64,000 bases of DNA from Polaribacter sp. (GTDB taxonomy: Bacteria; Bacteroidota; Bacteroidia; Flavobacteriales; Flavobacteriaceae), in contig DYMN01000006.1 of the NCBI GenBank assembly GCA_020740485.1, positions 1 to 64,000 of the forward strand, written 5' to 3'. Every line of letters begins with the position of its first letter. Positions within the stretch are counted from its first letter, which is position 1. The notes beneath the pieces are model-generated. The model did not search any database. It worked only from the letters and a program-made list of their open reading frames with translations, and was not told the origin of the DNA. This document shows positions 8,619-15,893 of this stretch, piece by piece. The position numbers and the translations under genes were made by a program.

Positions 8619-9734
8619 TTATTTTAAACTTTTGGTTATTATGTCTGCTACTTTTATAGATGCACCTTCTCCACCTAATTTTTCTTCTAATGTTAAATAT
8701 TTTTCAAATATTTGCTGTCTAAAATCATCGTTGAGAATGGGTAACAATTCTTTTTGGAGCCGAATTTCATTAAAATCATTTTGAATCAGTTCGGTTACCA
8801 CTGGAGCATCCATCACCAGATTGACCAGAGAAATGTATTTTAAATCTTTGACTAAATTTTTAGCAATAAAATAAGATACAGCACTCGATTTATAGCAGAC
8901 CACTTGTGGCACTTTGAATAACGCTGTTTCTAAGGTGGCGGTGCCCGAAGTTACTAATGCGGCATAAGCAATATCTAATAAGTCATACGTTTGGTTTTCA
9001 ATAAATTTTATATCAAAATTAGCAATATAAAGTTGGTAAAAATCAAGTTTTCTGTTTGGAGCTCCCGCAATGACAAACTGATAATCAGGAAAATAAGCTG
9101 ACATTTTCGCCATGAGTGGCAACATGTGTTTTATCTCTTGCGTGCGACTTCCGGGTAATAAAGCAATAATAGGTTTTTCAGATAATTGATGTTTTTTTCT
9201 AAATTCAAATTCATCAATGGGTGCTCTATTTTCAATGACATCCTGCAAGGGATTGCCCACATAATGCACAGGATATTGGTGCTTTTCTTCGAAGTATGGT
9301 TTTTCAAAAGGGAAAATCACATAGAGATTATCTACGTATTTTTTTAATTTTTCTACCCTTTTTTCATTCCATGCCCAAACTTTAGGAGCTATATAAAAGT
9401 GTACCGGAATACCGATGCCATGCACATATTGCGCTATACGCAAGTTAAAACCGGCGTAATCCACCAAAATAACGGCATCGGGTTGGTAATGCTCAATATC
9501 TTTTTTACATTCGGTTATAAAGCCGCTTAAGGTTCTGATGTTTTTGATCACTTCCCAAAAACCCATAAAAGCCATTTTTTTATAATGCTTTACTAAAGTT
9601 CCACCGGCATTTTGCATCAAATCGCCACCCCAAAACCGAATTTCGGCGTTAGCATCCTTTTGATACAATGCTTTCATTAAGTTGGAGGCGTGCAGGTCAC
9701 CTGAAGCTTCACCGGCAATAAGGTAGTATTTCAT
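8619..9734 (-). CDS. lpxB: Lipid-A-disaccharide synthase
   Basis: LpxB is a peripheral glycosyltransferase that joins UDP-2,3-diacylglucosamine to lipid X to form the lipid A disaccharide. The start chosen is the internal ATG giving MKYYLIAGEASGDLHASN, because GEASGDLH normally begins within about 10 residues of the N-terminus. The track start nine codons upstream lies in repetitive AT-rich DNA. Visible motifs are FYIAPKVWAWNEKRV, LPGSRTQEIKHMLPLM and TSGTATLETAL. Length 371, normal. The small membrane gene lies upstream and the yhhQ gene downstream. Confidence 0.95.
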   Translation of the reverse strand: MKYYLIAGEASGDLHASNLMKALYQKDANAEIRFWGGDLMQNAGGTLVKHYKKMAFMGFWEVIKNIRTLSGFITECKKDIEHYQPDAVILVDYAGFNLRIAQYVHGIGIPVHFYIAPKVWAWNEKRVEKLKKYVDNLYVIFPFEKPYFEEKHQYPVHYVGNPLQDVIENRAPIDEFEFRKKHQLSEKPIIALLPGSRTQEIKHMLPLMAKMSAYFPDYQFVIAGAPNRKLDFYQLYIANFDIKFIENQTYDLLDIAYAALVTSGTATLETALFKVPQVVCYKSSAVSYFIAKNLVKDLKYISLVNLVMDAPVVTELIQNDFNEIRLQKELLPILNDDFRQQIFEKYLTLEEKLGGEGASIKVADIITKSLK

Positions 9735-9737
9735 TTT

Positions 9738-9835
9738 AAAATTACGATTTACAAATAACAAATAACAATTTACAAATTACGATTTACGAATTAAGAATTA
9801 CGGTTTACAAATTTACAAATTACGAATTACTGACA
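9738..9835. repeat. Degenerate tandem repeat of AATTTACRAATTACGATTT type
   Basis: The stretch between lpxB and the small membrane gene is built from imperfect repeats of about 8-20 bases (acaaattacgatttacgaattaagaattacg and similar). Related units recur just before surE at 15431-15480. The two places bracket the amplified barrel locus. Confidence 0.6.
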
Positions 9836-9841
9836 GCGTGA

Positions 9842-10126
9842 TTAGAAAGAGTTTAGTTTAAAATACAGAATCACTAAGGTGATAAAAATTACTCCCATTA
9901 GCACGCCACGCGCTTTATAGTCTTCTTTTCGTTTGATATACACAAAAAACAACAACAAATTGGGAATAGCCCCCAAAGAAAGAACAATACTTTGCAAATG
10001 CCCTTCTATCATCATTTTCCATGAAGTTTCAAACCCGTCCGGTGTGGCGAATTCCAAATAGATATAACTTCCGGCGATGGTTGCCAGTATGCTGAGTATA
10101 AATCCTATGGCTATTTTTTGGTACAT
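9842..10126 (-). CDS. Small three-helix membrane protein, paralogue A
   Basis: The function is not recognised. The protein has 94 residues with three predicted membrane helices (about 4-25, 43-65 and 72-92) separated by the conserved segments TPDGFETSWKMMIEGHLQS and KRKEDYKARG. Two near-identical paralogues occur at 12143 and 13472. The start is set at the ATG giving MYQKIAIGF, which aligns with the other two copies; the track start eight codons upstream has no counterpart. It follows the terminator of the upstream barrel gene and precedes lpxB. Confidence 0.7.
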   Translation of the reverse strand: MYQKIAIGFILSILATIAGSYIYLEFATPDGFETSWKMMIEGHLQSIVLSLGAIPNLLLFFVYIKRKEDYKARGVLMGVIFITLVILYFKLNSF

Positions 10127-10162
10127 ATAAACTAAAATTAACAAGTACAAATCTAAATAAAA

Positions 10163-10190
10163 AAAGGTTGCTTAATTAAAAACAACCTTT
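10163..10190 (-). terminator. Intrinsic terminator of the barrel gene at 10217
   Basis: The stem AAAGGTTG...CAACCTTT is followed by a U run on the minus strand, 27 bases past the stop codon of the barrel gene. Confidence 0.7.
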
Positions 10191-10216
10191 AAACTTATAA
10201 TTTGAAAAGTATTATA

Positions 10217-11017
10217 CTATTTTCCAAAAGAATAACGAATACCTACATTAAATCCTAAAGATGAATAAGGAAGGATTTTAGTCAATCGATGATTTTCAGG
10301 ACTTGTATTATTAAGTTTATCAACATAAATGATTTCTCTTTCATCCAACGGAATGTCATCAATTGTACGTTCTATAACAATTCCATCGGGATTTTTAGAT
10401 AAAGAATTATATTCTGTCAGTGTAGCTTTATCTTTTTTTACATTGATTCCTAAATAATCTAATTCAAAGTATAAACCCATATTATGATTGAATCTATATT
10501 CATAACCCAAAGCCCCTCTATATCCAAGAGGCATTTTACCTTTTACTTCATAAACGTATAAGATATCTAAAGTATATAATCCTACTTGATGATGCTCAGT
10601 TTTTTCTTCTGTCATTTTCCCTCCCACTTTTGTTGCGAATCCAAATTTAACATACAAACCGTTGTCCGATTTGTAGATTAATGTGGGCGCTAAACCAATA
10701 AATGTTGTTTTTGCATTTATTTTTTCAGAGCTTTCCTCACTTACACTTGCTTCAATTAATTGTTCACTTCCCATCAAGTAGGTAAACCCTAATTCAACCC
10801 CTAAATTATCGTTTAAAAAATAACCAAGATTAAGTTTTCCGTTTACTCCGGTTCCATAAGTTCCATAAATATTTTTTGCAGATGTGGGGAATGTTTTTTC
10901 AATCCCTAAAACCCTTTTTGGCATTCCTATGGAATAACCGGCTCCAAGAGAAGCGTAAAATTGGGCAAATGTGGTTGCAGACACTAGCATTAATGATAAT
11001 AAAAATAATTTTTTCAT
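10217..11017 (-). CDS. Outer-membrane beta-barrel protein (OMP4 of the array)
   Basis: The 266-residue protein has a signal peptide (MKKLFLLSLMLVSATTFAQ) followed by alternating amphipathic strands, for example YASLGAGYSIGMP, GKLNLGYFLNDNLGVELGFTYLMG and SLGFNVGIRYSFGK at the end, with the terminal aromatic pattern of OmpA/OmpW-size barrels. It is a clear paralogue of the next gene (11061): the signal peptide, the strand GTYGTGVNGKLNLGYFLNDN and the C-terminus are nearly identical, while the extracellular-loop regions differ. The two genes are 43 bases apart and probably cotranscribed. Ligand and function are unknown. Confidence 0.8.
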   Translation of the reverse strand: MKKLFLLSLMLVSATTFAQFYASLGAGYSIGMPKRVLGIEKTFPTSAKNIYGTYGTGVNGKLNLGYFLNDNLGVELGFTYLMGSEQLIEASVSEESSEKINAKTTFIGLAPTLIYKSDNGLYVKFGFATKVGGKMTEEKTEHHQVGLYTLDILYVYEVKGKMPLGYRGALGYEYRFNHNMGLYFELDYLGINVKKDKATLTEYNSLSKNPDGIVIERTIDDIPLDEREIIYVDKLNNTSPENHRLTKILPYSSLGFNVGIRYSFGK

Positions 11018-11047
11018 TTTAATTAATTTAAATTTTGATTACTCTCA

Positions 11048-11067
11048 AGTTTTTCAGCTATCACTCC
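11048..11067 (-). promoter_or_regulatory. Conserved leader element, copy in front of OMP4
   Basis: Read on the minus strand, GGAGTGATAGCTGAAAAACT lies about 31-50 bases upstream of the ATG. The same 20-mer precedes OMP3, OMP2 and OMP1 (11922, 13235, 14528). The stop codon of OMP3 is the TGA inside this element. It is probably part of a shared 5' untranslated leader. Confidence 0.55.
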
Positions 11068-11891
11068 TTTTTTTTAGGAACCTCTATATGTATATTACCA
11101 ATAGTATAACGAATACCAATATTAAATCCAAAAGATGAATAAGGGCGGGTTTCGGTCAAATTATAGCTCCTCCACCAAGATGTTTCATCTGTATAATTCG
11201 AACAATGGCAACCTTCATCCTCAAAGGTACGAATAACAACACCATTCTCTGTTTCCTCGTAAGCAGTTAATGTAGATTTGTCTTTTTTTATACTGACATC
11301 AAGATATTCCATTTCTATGAACAAATTCAAATTGTTACCTACTTCAAATTCATATCCCATAGCACCGGTAAATCCAAGAGGCATTTTACCTTTACTTTCT
11401 AAAGTTCTTTTAGTTATGTATATCCCATTTACCTGTTCGGATCTCTCTGCTACTTTACCCCCTATTTTAGTTGCAAAGCCAAATTTACCATACAAACCAT
11501 TGTCCAATTTGTAAAATAATGTGGGAGCTAAACCAATAGATGTTGCTTTTGCTTTTGTGGTTATTTTTGTTTCACTATTAATAGAAACATATTCATATAT
11601 TCCAATTAATTGTTCACTCCCCATTAAATAGGTAAAACCTAATTCAACTCCTAAATTATCGTTTAAAAAGTAACCCAAGTTGAGTTTCCCGTTTACTCCG
11701 GTTCCATAAGTTCCATAAATGTTATTCTCATGAAATTCATAGTTAACTGTAGAATTAGAACCTTCATCAAGCCCTAAAACGCCATTACCATAAGGCATTC
11801 CCATAGAATAACCGGCTCCAAGAGAAGCGTAAAATTGTGCAAATGTAGTTGCAGAAACTAGCATTAATGATAATAATAAGATTTTTTTCAT
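11061..11891 (-). CDS. Outer-membrane beta-barrel protein (OMP3 of the array)
   Basis: The 276-residue paralogue of the gene at 10217 has signal peptide MKKILLLSLMLVSATTFAQ, conserved strands (GKLNLGYFLNDNLGVELGFTYLMGSEQL, GLAPTLFYKLDNGLYGKFGFATKIGGK) and the C-terminal strand SFGFNIGIRYTIG. It then has a short charged tail, HIEVPKKKE, encoded by the start of the following leader repeat. One loop carries two cysteines (GCHCSNY-like region), absent from the neighbour. Its leader is shared with the other array barrels. Function unknown. Confidence 0.8.
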   Translation of the reverse strand: MKKILLLSLMLVSATTFAQFYASLGAGYSMGMPYGNGVLGLDEGSNSTVNYEFHENNIYGTYGTGVNGKLNLGYFLNDNLGVELGFTYLMGSEQLIGIYEYVSINSETKITTKAKATSIGLAPTLFYKLDNGLYGKFGFATKIGGKVAERSEQVNGIYITKRTLESKGKMPLGFTGAMGYEFEVGNNLNLFIEMEYLDVSIKKDKSTLTAYEETENGVVIRTFEDEGCHCSNYTDETSWWRSYNLTETRPYSSFGFNIGIRYTIGNIHIEVPKKKE

Positions 11892-12142
11892 TTTAATTAA
11901 TTTAAATTTTGCTTACTCTTAAGTTTTTCAGCTATCACTCCTAACTCTTTTATAAATTTTCAGGATTACTCCTTTTATGTCTATTAGATTCCATTCTACT
12001 AAAACGGCATCGTGAAAATACTAAATAATTTTTTAATTTAAGTTTTTTTAACGCTGCAAAACTTTCAACCCTGATCTTGACAGATGTTCTTTTTCAGTGC
12101 ATCACTTTAGATTACTCAGTGCACCACATTAACCAATCTCAA
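11892..12142 (-). repeat. Intergenic module shared with 13205-13471 (leader of OMP3, 3' flank of small paralogue B)
   Basis: The 251 bases between OMP3 and the small gene at 12143 match 13205-13471 almost end to end, including tcagctatcactcct, tagattccattctactaaaacgg, tttttttaacgct and caatctcaatcaaaaaat. On the minus strand it would hold the OMP3 promoter and leader. I see no gene in it. Confidence 0.7.
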
Positions 12143-12421
12143 TCAAAAAATCCTAAAATACAGAATCACTAAGGCGATTAAAATTACTCCCATTAACACG
12201 CCACGCGCTTTATAGTCTTCTTTTCGTTTGATAAACACAAAAAATAACAACAAATTGGGAATAGCCCCCAACGAAAGGACAAGTCTTTGCAAATGCCCTT
12301 CTATCATCATCTTCCACGAAGATTCAAACCCGTTCGGAGTGCCCAATCCCAAATAAAGATAGCTACCAACTAAGGTAGCTAAAATACTAAATAAAAATCC
12401 TATGGCTGTTTTTGGGTACAT
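12143..12421 (-). CDS. Small three-helix membrane protein, paralogue B
   Basis: The 92-residue protein differs from paralogues A and C mainly at residues 2-32 and in helix 3 (MYPKTAIGFLFSILATLVGSYLYLG). The central TSWKMMIEGHLQ-like and GAIPNLLLFFVFIKRKEDYKARGVLMGV segments are conserved. Three membrane helices are expected. It sits directly after the terminator of OMP2 and upstream of the shared intergenic module. No family is recognised. Confidence 0.7.
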   Translation of the reverse strand: MYPKTAIGFLFSILATLVGSYLYLGLGTPNGFESSWKMMIEGHLQRLVLSLGAIPNLLLFFVFIKRKEDYKARGVLMGVILIALVILYFRIF

Positions 12422-12467
12422 ATTACAATATATAATTAAAGCAAAGATGAAAAAAAAAGGGAATAAA

Positions 12468-12492
12468 AAAAGCCACCCTATAGGTGGCTTTT
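12468..12492 (-). terminator. Intrinsic terminator of OMP2
   Basis: The perfect stem AAAAGCCACC-ctata-GGTGGCTTTT lies 17 bases past the stop of the barrel gene, with a U run on the minus strand. Confidence 0.8.
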
Positions 12493-12508
12493 TATAAATT
12501 AATGAATA

Positions 12509-13204
12509 TTACATAAATTTATATCCTACTCCTAATTGGAAGAATTGATTTTTTACTTGATAACTATCAGTTCCTATTTTGCCGTCAGATCCACTTACTT
12601 CTCCTTCTTCTGCTTTTTGGATGTCAGAAAGACCTAAATTATACCCTAAAGAAAACATTAGTCCATTTTCTAATTTATAACCAAGACCCATTTTTAAACC
12701 GAAATCAGTAGAATTATAATCTTCTTTCACGTCTTTATTGTCAAAACTAGCAACTAAATAGTCGTTTCCAGCTAAAGGGTGGTTTATATATACGTTACCA
12801 TCTTGTTTTGCAGATAATAAAAATCCAACATAAGGACCTACTTCAATACTCAAACTTTCAGTAACATAATATTTAGCTAATACAGGAATTTGTAAATAAG
12901 CCAAATTACCCTTTACTTCATTTTTTGTTTCAACTTCATTGTACTTTACATATTCCCCTTTTCCTTGAAAACCGGATCCAAAGTAATCCAATCCTGCTTG
13001 CAAAGCAAAAGCATCGCTCATTTCCATTTCAGCAAACACTCCTATATTCGGGCGAATAGCCGCTTTGAAAAGTGCATTGTAATCTTTATCTGTAGTCATA
13101 GTACCACCATAATTCACACCTACTTTAGCTCCAAAGGATATATCTTGAGCTAAGATAAAACTAGAAGATAAAACCGCTAAGGTCAATAAAAATAATTTTT
13201 TCAT
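12509..13204 (-). CDS. Outer-membrane beta-barrel protein, porin-like (OMP2 of the array)
   Basis: The 231-residue protein has signal peptide MKKLFLLTLAVLSSSFILAQ and the typical PF13568-type (OMP_b-brl_2) order: SFGAKVGVNYGG, ALQAGLDYFGSGFQGKG, LAYLQIPVLAKYYVTESLSIEVGPYVGFLLSAK, DFGLKMGLGYKLENGLMFSLGYNLGLSDI, and the closing strand QLGVGYKFM. Its body is unlike OMP3 and OMP4 although leader and downstream small gene are shared. Structural role and ligand are unknown. Confidence 0.85.
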   Translation of the reverse strand: MKKLFLLTLAVLSSSFILAQDISFGAKVGVNYGGTMTTDKDYNALFKAAIRPNIGVFAEMEMSDAFALQAGLDYFGSGFQGKGEYVKYNEVETKNEVKGNLAYLQIPVLAKYYVTESLSIEVGPYVGFLLSAKQDGNVYINHPLAGNDYLVASFDNKDVKEDYNSTDFGLKMGLGYKLENGLMFSLGYNLGLSDIQKAEEGEVSGSDGKIGTDSYQVKNQFFQLGVGYKFM

Positions 13205-13471
13205 TTTAATTAAGTTAAATTTTGCTTACTCTTAAGTTTTTCAGCTATCACTCCTTACTCTTTTTTTAAGGATTTTCAGGGTTACTCCTTTTTCGTTTAA
13301 TAGATTCCATTCTACTAAAACGGTTGCGTAAAAATAATAAAAAATTTTAACTTAGTCATTTCGTTGATGGTTTTTTTAACGCTATAAAACTTTCAACCCT
13401 AAAACTTCACAGAGGTACTTTCTCATTGCATCACTTTAGCTTACTCAGTGCACTACATTGACCAATCTCAA
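13205..13471 (-). repeat. Intergenic module shared with 11892-12142 (leader of OMP2, 3' flank of small paralogue C)
   Basis: This is the second copy of the conserved intergenic block. It starts with the barrel leader (ttaagtttttcagctatcactcctt), continues through tagattccattctactaaaacgg and ends caatctcaatcaaaaaattc. Divergence is mostly single substitutions and short indels. No gene is seen in it. Confidence 0.7.
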
Positions 13472-13750
13472 TCAAAAAATTCTAAAATACAGAATCACTA
13501 ATGCGATAAAAATTACTCCCATCAACACCCCACGCGCTTTATAGTCTTCTTTTCGTTTGATAAACACAAAAAACAACAACAAATTGGGAATAGCACCCAA
13601 TGAAAGAACAATACTTTGTAAATGCCCTTCTATCATCATTTTCCATGAAGTTTCAAACCCGTCCGGTGTGGCAAATTCCAAATAGATATAACTTCCGGCG
13701 ATGGTGGCTAAAATACTGAATAAAAAACCTATGGCTATTTTTTGGTACAT
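13472..13750 (-). CDS. Small three-helix membrane protein, paralogue C
   Basis: The 92-residue protein is almost identical to paralogue A (MYQKIAIGF...LEFATPDGFETSWKMMIEGHLQSIVLSLGAIPNLLLFFV) and has the C-terminus LYFRIF of paralogue B. The copies therefore look like recent duplication or gene conversion products. Three membrane helices and a short basic cytosolic loop (KRKEDYKARG) are expected. It lies between the OMP1 terminator and the shared intergenic module. Unknown function. Confidence 0.7.
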   Translation of the reverse strand: MYQKIAIGFLFSILATIAGSYIYLEFATPDGFETSWKMMIEGHLQSIVLSLGAIPNLLLFFVFIKRKEDYKARGVLMGVIFIALVILYFRIF

Positions 13751-13786
13751 GTTCTAAACGATTAATTCCATGTAAAGATAATAAAA

Positions 13787-13812
13787 AAAAGCTGTCCAAA
13801 AGGACAGCTTTT
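13787..13812 (-). terminator. Intrinsic terminator of OMP1
   Basis: The perfect stem AAAAGCTGTCC-aaaa-GGACAGCTTTT lies 29 bases past the OMP1 stop codon, with a U run on the minus strand. Confidence 0.8.
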
Positions 13813-13840
13813 ATGTTTTAGTAAAAAAAGTTGTTCAAAA

Positions 13841-14497
13841 TTAGAAAGCATATCCTAATTTCAAACCACCAATCATACCAGGAATTATTTCGAAAATTTT
13901 AGCACCATCTACTTCAGTTGTTGTTAAACCAGTACCGGATAATTTACTTTTACCATCCACTCCTGAGAATAAACCTAAACCAAGTTCAGCTCCTAAATAT
14001 ACTTTTTTAGCAAAATAGTAATCAGCACCTAAAGATACTCTTACACCAAACATTGAATTACTTTCTTCATAGTTCAAAACGCTAGCAGGAGAAGAATTTG
14101 AGTCAGTTACATCATGTTTTCCACCTGTTTTTTTGAATAGGAAATCACCGGCTAAAAATGGATCAAGACGGTCAGTGCCTTCAAAATGTTTTTCATACCC
14201 TAATCCAATTGTGAATGCAGATTCAGAATCAATTGTTTCTACTTTGCTAACAGTTTCACTTTCTTTAGCATTGTAAATAAGTACCATAGCACGAACAGCA
14301 GATTTGTCAGAATTGAAATATCTCAATTTTACAACAGCACCAACACCTTGGCCAGCATCATGTGGAGTAACAACAGAATTACTAATACCTCCGGTTAATC
14401 CAAAATCAGTAGCAAAATCACCTTTCACAGCTTTGTACTGCGCGTTAATAGAACTAAAAATTGCAATTGCAACAAATGTTAATAAAATTTTTTTTTT
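13841..14497 (-). CDS. Outer-membrane beta-barrel protein without a standard start codon (OMP1 of the array)
   Basis: The track start at 14428 is a GTG lying after the signal peptide. Upstream in frame the sequence reads KKILLTFVAIAIFSSINAQYKAVKGDF, a complete signal peptide. At the place where the three sister barrels have AAA-ATG-AAA-AAA this gene has an unbroken run of 13 A (minus strand), so the ATG is replaced by AAA. The nearest non-standard start is an ATT four codons upstream. The mature part has barrel strands (DFGLTGG, FTIGLGYEKHF, GVRVSLGADYYFAKKVYLGAELGLGLFSG, GGLKLGYAF). It may be silent, use ATT, or reflect an error in the A-run. Confidence 0.7.
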   Translation of the reverse strand, partial: KKKILLTFVAIAIFSSINAQYKAVKGDFATDFGLTGGISNSVVTPHDAGQGVGAVVKLRYFNSDKSAVRAMVLIYNAKESETVSKVETIDSESAFTIGLGYEKHFEGTDRLDPFLAGDFLFKKTGGKHDVTDSNSSPASVLNYEESNSMFGVRVSLGADYYFAKKVYLGAELGLGLFSGVDGKSKLSGTGLTTTEVDGAKIFEIIPGMIGGLKLGYAF

Positions 14498-14640
14498 TTT
14501 AATTAAGTTAAATTTTGCTTACTCTTAAGTTTTTCAGCTATCACTCCTTACTCTTTTTGAGGATTTTCAGGGTTAATCCATTTTAATTTATATGAACTAA
14601 GATGTAACAATTTGTTAGAGGTTGCGTAAAAATACAAATT
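14498..14640 (-). promoter_or_regulatory. Leader region of OMP1, same family as other array leaders
   Basis: It contains the conserved leader TTAAGTTAAATTTTGCTTACTCTTAAGTTTTTCAGC on the plus strand, followed by tatcactccttactctttttgaggattttcagggtt, closely matching 13205-13300. Beyond about 14580 it diverges. It lies between OMP1 and surE and contains no gene. Confidence 0.5.
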
Positions 14641-14653
14641 TTATAAAATAAAG

Positions 14654-15430
14654 CTACAACTCCCAATTATTCAAATCATCAATAAAATGATGGGCGGTTA
14701 GGTCAAATTGTACCGGTACAATAGAAATATAATTATTTGCCAACGCCCATTCATCAGTATCTTCGCCTTTGTCCATATTTACAAATTTTCCGGTGAGCCA
14801 ATAGTATTCTTTACCATGCGGATTGACACGTTTATCAAATTCTTCTTCCCAATAAGCGCGCGCTTGCCTACAGATTTTTATGCCTTTAAACGTTTTTTCT
14901 TTTGATTTCGGGAAATTGACATTTAATACTACGCCACTGGGTAATCCGTTTTTCAATACCCCTAAAACAATATTTTTGATGTATGCTTTTAAATGTTCAA
15001 ATTCGGCATTGTATGAGTAATCCAAAAGTGAAAAGCCCACCGCAGGCACGCCTTCTACACCTGCTTCTACCGCCGCACTCATCGTTCCGGAATAAATGAC
15101 ATTGATGGATGAATTAGAACCGTGATTAATGCCGGAAACACATATATCCGGTTTTTTATTGAGGAGTTCATTGACCGCTAATTTCACACAGTCTGCCGGA
15201 GTGCCACTGCACGAATATTCTATTTGAGGACCGTTATCTATGTTCACGGGTTCTACAAAAAGCGTATTGTTTACCGTGATAGCGTGACCCATGCCACTTT
15301 GCGGGCTATCCGGTGCCACTACTACTACTTCGCCAATTTCATTCATAGCATCTATGAGATTTCTGATGCCCGGCGCTGTGATACCGTCGTCATTGGTCAC
15401 TAATATTAAGGGTTTTTTTGGTTGTATCAT
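14654..15430 (-). CDS. surE: 5'/3'-nucleotidase SurE
   Basis: SurE is a metal-dependent nucleoside monophosphate phosphatase of the stationary-phase survival family. The N-terminal metal-binding motif ILVTNDDGITAPGI (residues 9-22), the SGTPADCVKLA segment and SGINHGSNSSINVIYSGTMSAA are all present, with C-terminal extension YWLTGKFVNMDKGEDTDEWALANNYISIVPVQ. Length 258, normal. It is divergent from prc and followed by the barrel array. In related flavobacteria surE and lpxB are often neighbours (recalled, not checked); here about 4.9 kb separate them. Confidence 0.95.
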   Translation of the reverse strand: MIQPKKPLILVTNDDGITAPGIRNLIDAMNEIGEVVVVAPDSPQSGMGHAITVNNTLFVEPVNIDNGPQIEYSCSGTPADCVKLAVNELLNKKPDICVSGINHGSNSSINVIYSGTMSAAVEAGVEGVPAVGFSLLDYSYNAEFEHLKAYIKNIVLGVLKNGLPSGVVLNVNFPKSKEKTFKGIKICRQARAYWEEEFDKRVNPHGKEYYWLTGKFVNMDKGEDTDEWALANNYISIVPVQFDLTAHHFIDDLNNWEL

Positions 15431-15660
15431 TTTAGAATTACGATTTACGATTTTAGAATTACGATTTTAGAATTACGTCCCGATAACTATCGGGATACGA
15501 TTTTAGTCCCGAAAGTTTTTGCGACACGATTTTAGATTTACGTTTCGATAACTATCTGAATACGTATTATTAAAGGTGGTTGAGCTTGCCTGCACTGATC
15601 TTCGGTCGTTGAGCGGAGTCGAAACGCCGAAGTGTCGAAACCACGATTTTAAATTTTAAA
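15431..15660. repeat. Dispersed composite repeat upstream of surE
   Basis: This 230-base stretch has no gene. It starts with AATTACGATTTTAG-type units, contains the palindrome TCCCGATAACTATCGGGA (15479-15496), then TTATTAAAGGTGGTTGAGCTTGCCTGCA (about 15567-15594), of which the reverse complement is present exactly at about 45362-45389. It ends with TTGAGCGGAGTCGAAACGCCGAAGTGTCGAAACCACGA, a style of sequence seen again at 57347-57425. The remaining 15661-15893 holds the prc promoter region; I see no other feature there. Confidence 0.65.
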
Positions 15661-15893
15661 GACACTATCCTAAAAAGGGAATGCGTTTTAAATTCTCAAA
15701 AATAGAACTTATTACCCATACCGATTTTATTTTGTTTTAAATAATTATTAACAAGTTTTTAAGGTTATTCTTGCATTTCTAAAAATATTAACATTATTTT
15801 GGAATACTTTTTGAATGTATGAGCGTTAATAGATGTAACATTGCCGTCCGTTTGGAAGACAAACGTTAAATCGTCTAAAAACTAATTATTATA

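Noticed and set aside
12965-13153. ORF antisense to OMP2
   Set aside because: Shadow of the barrel gene; no independent support.
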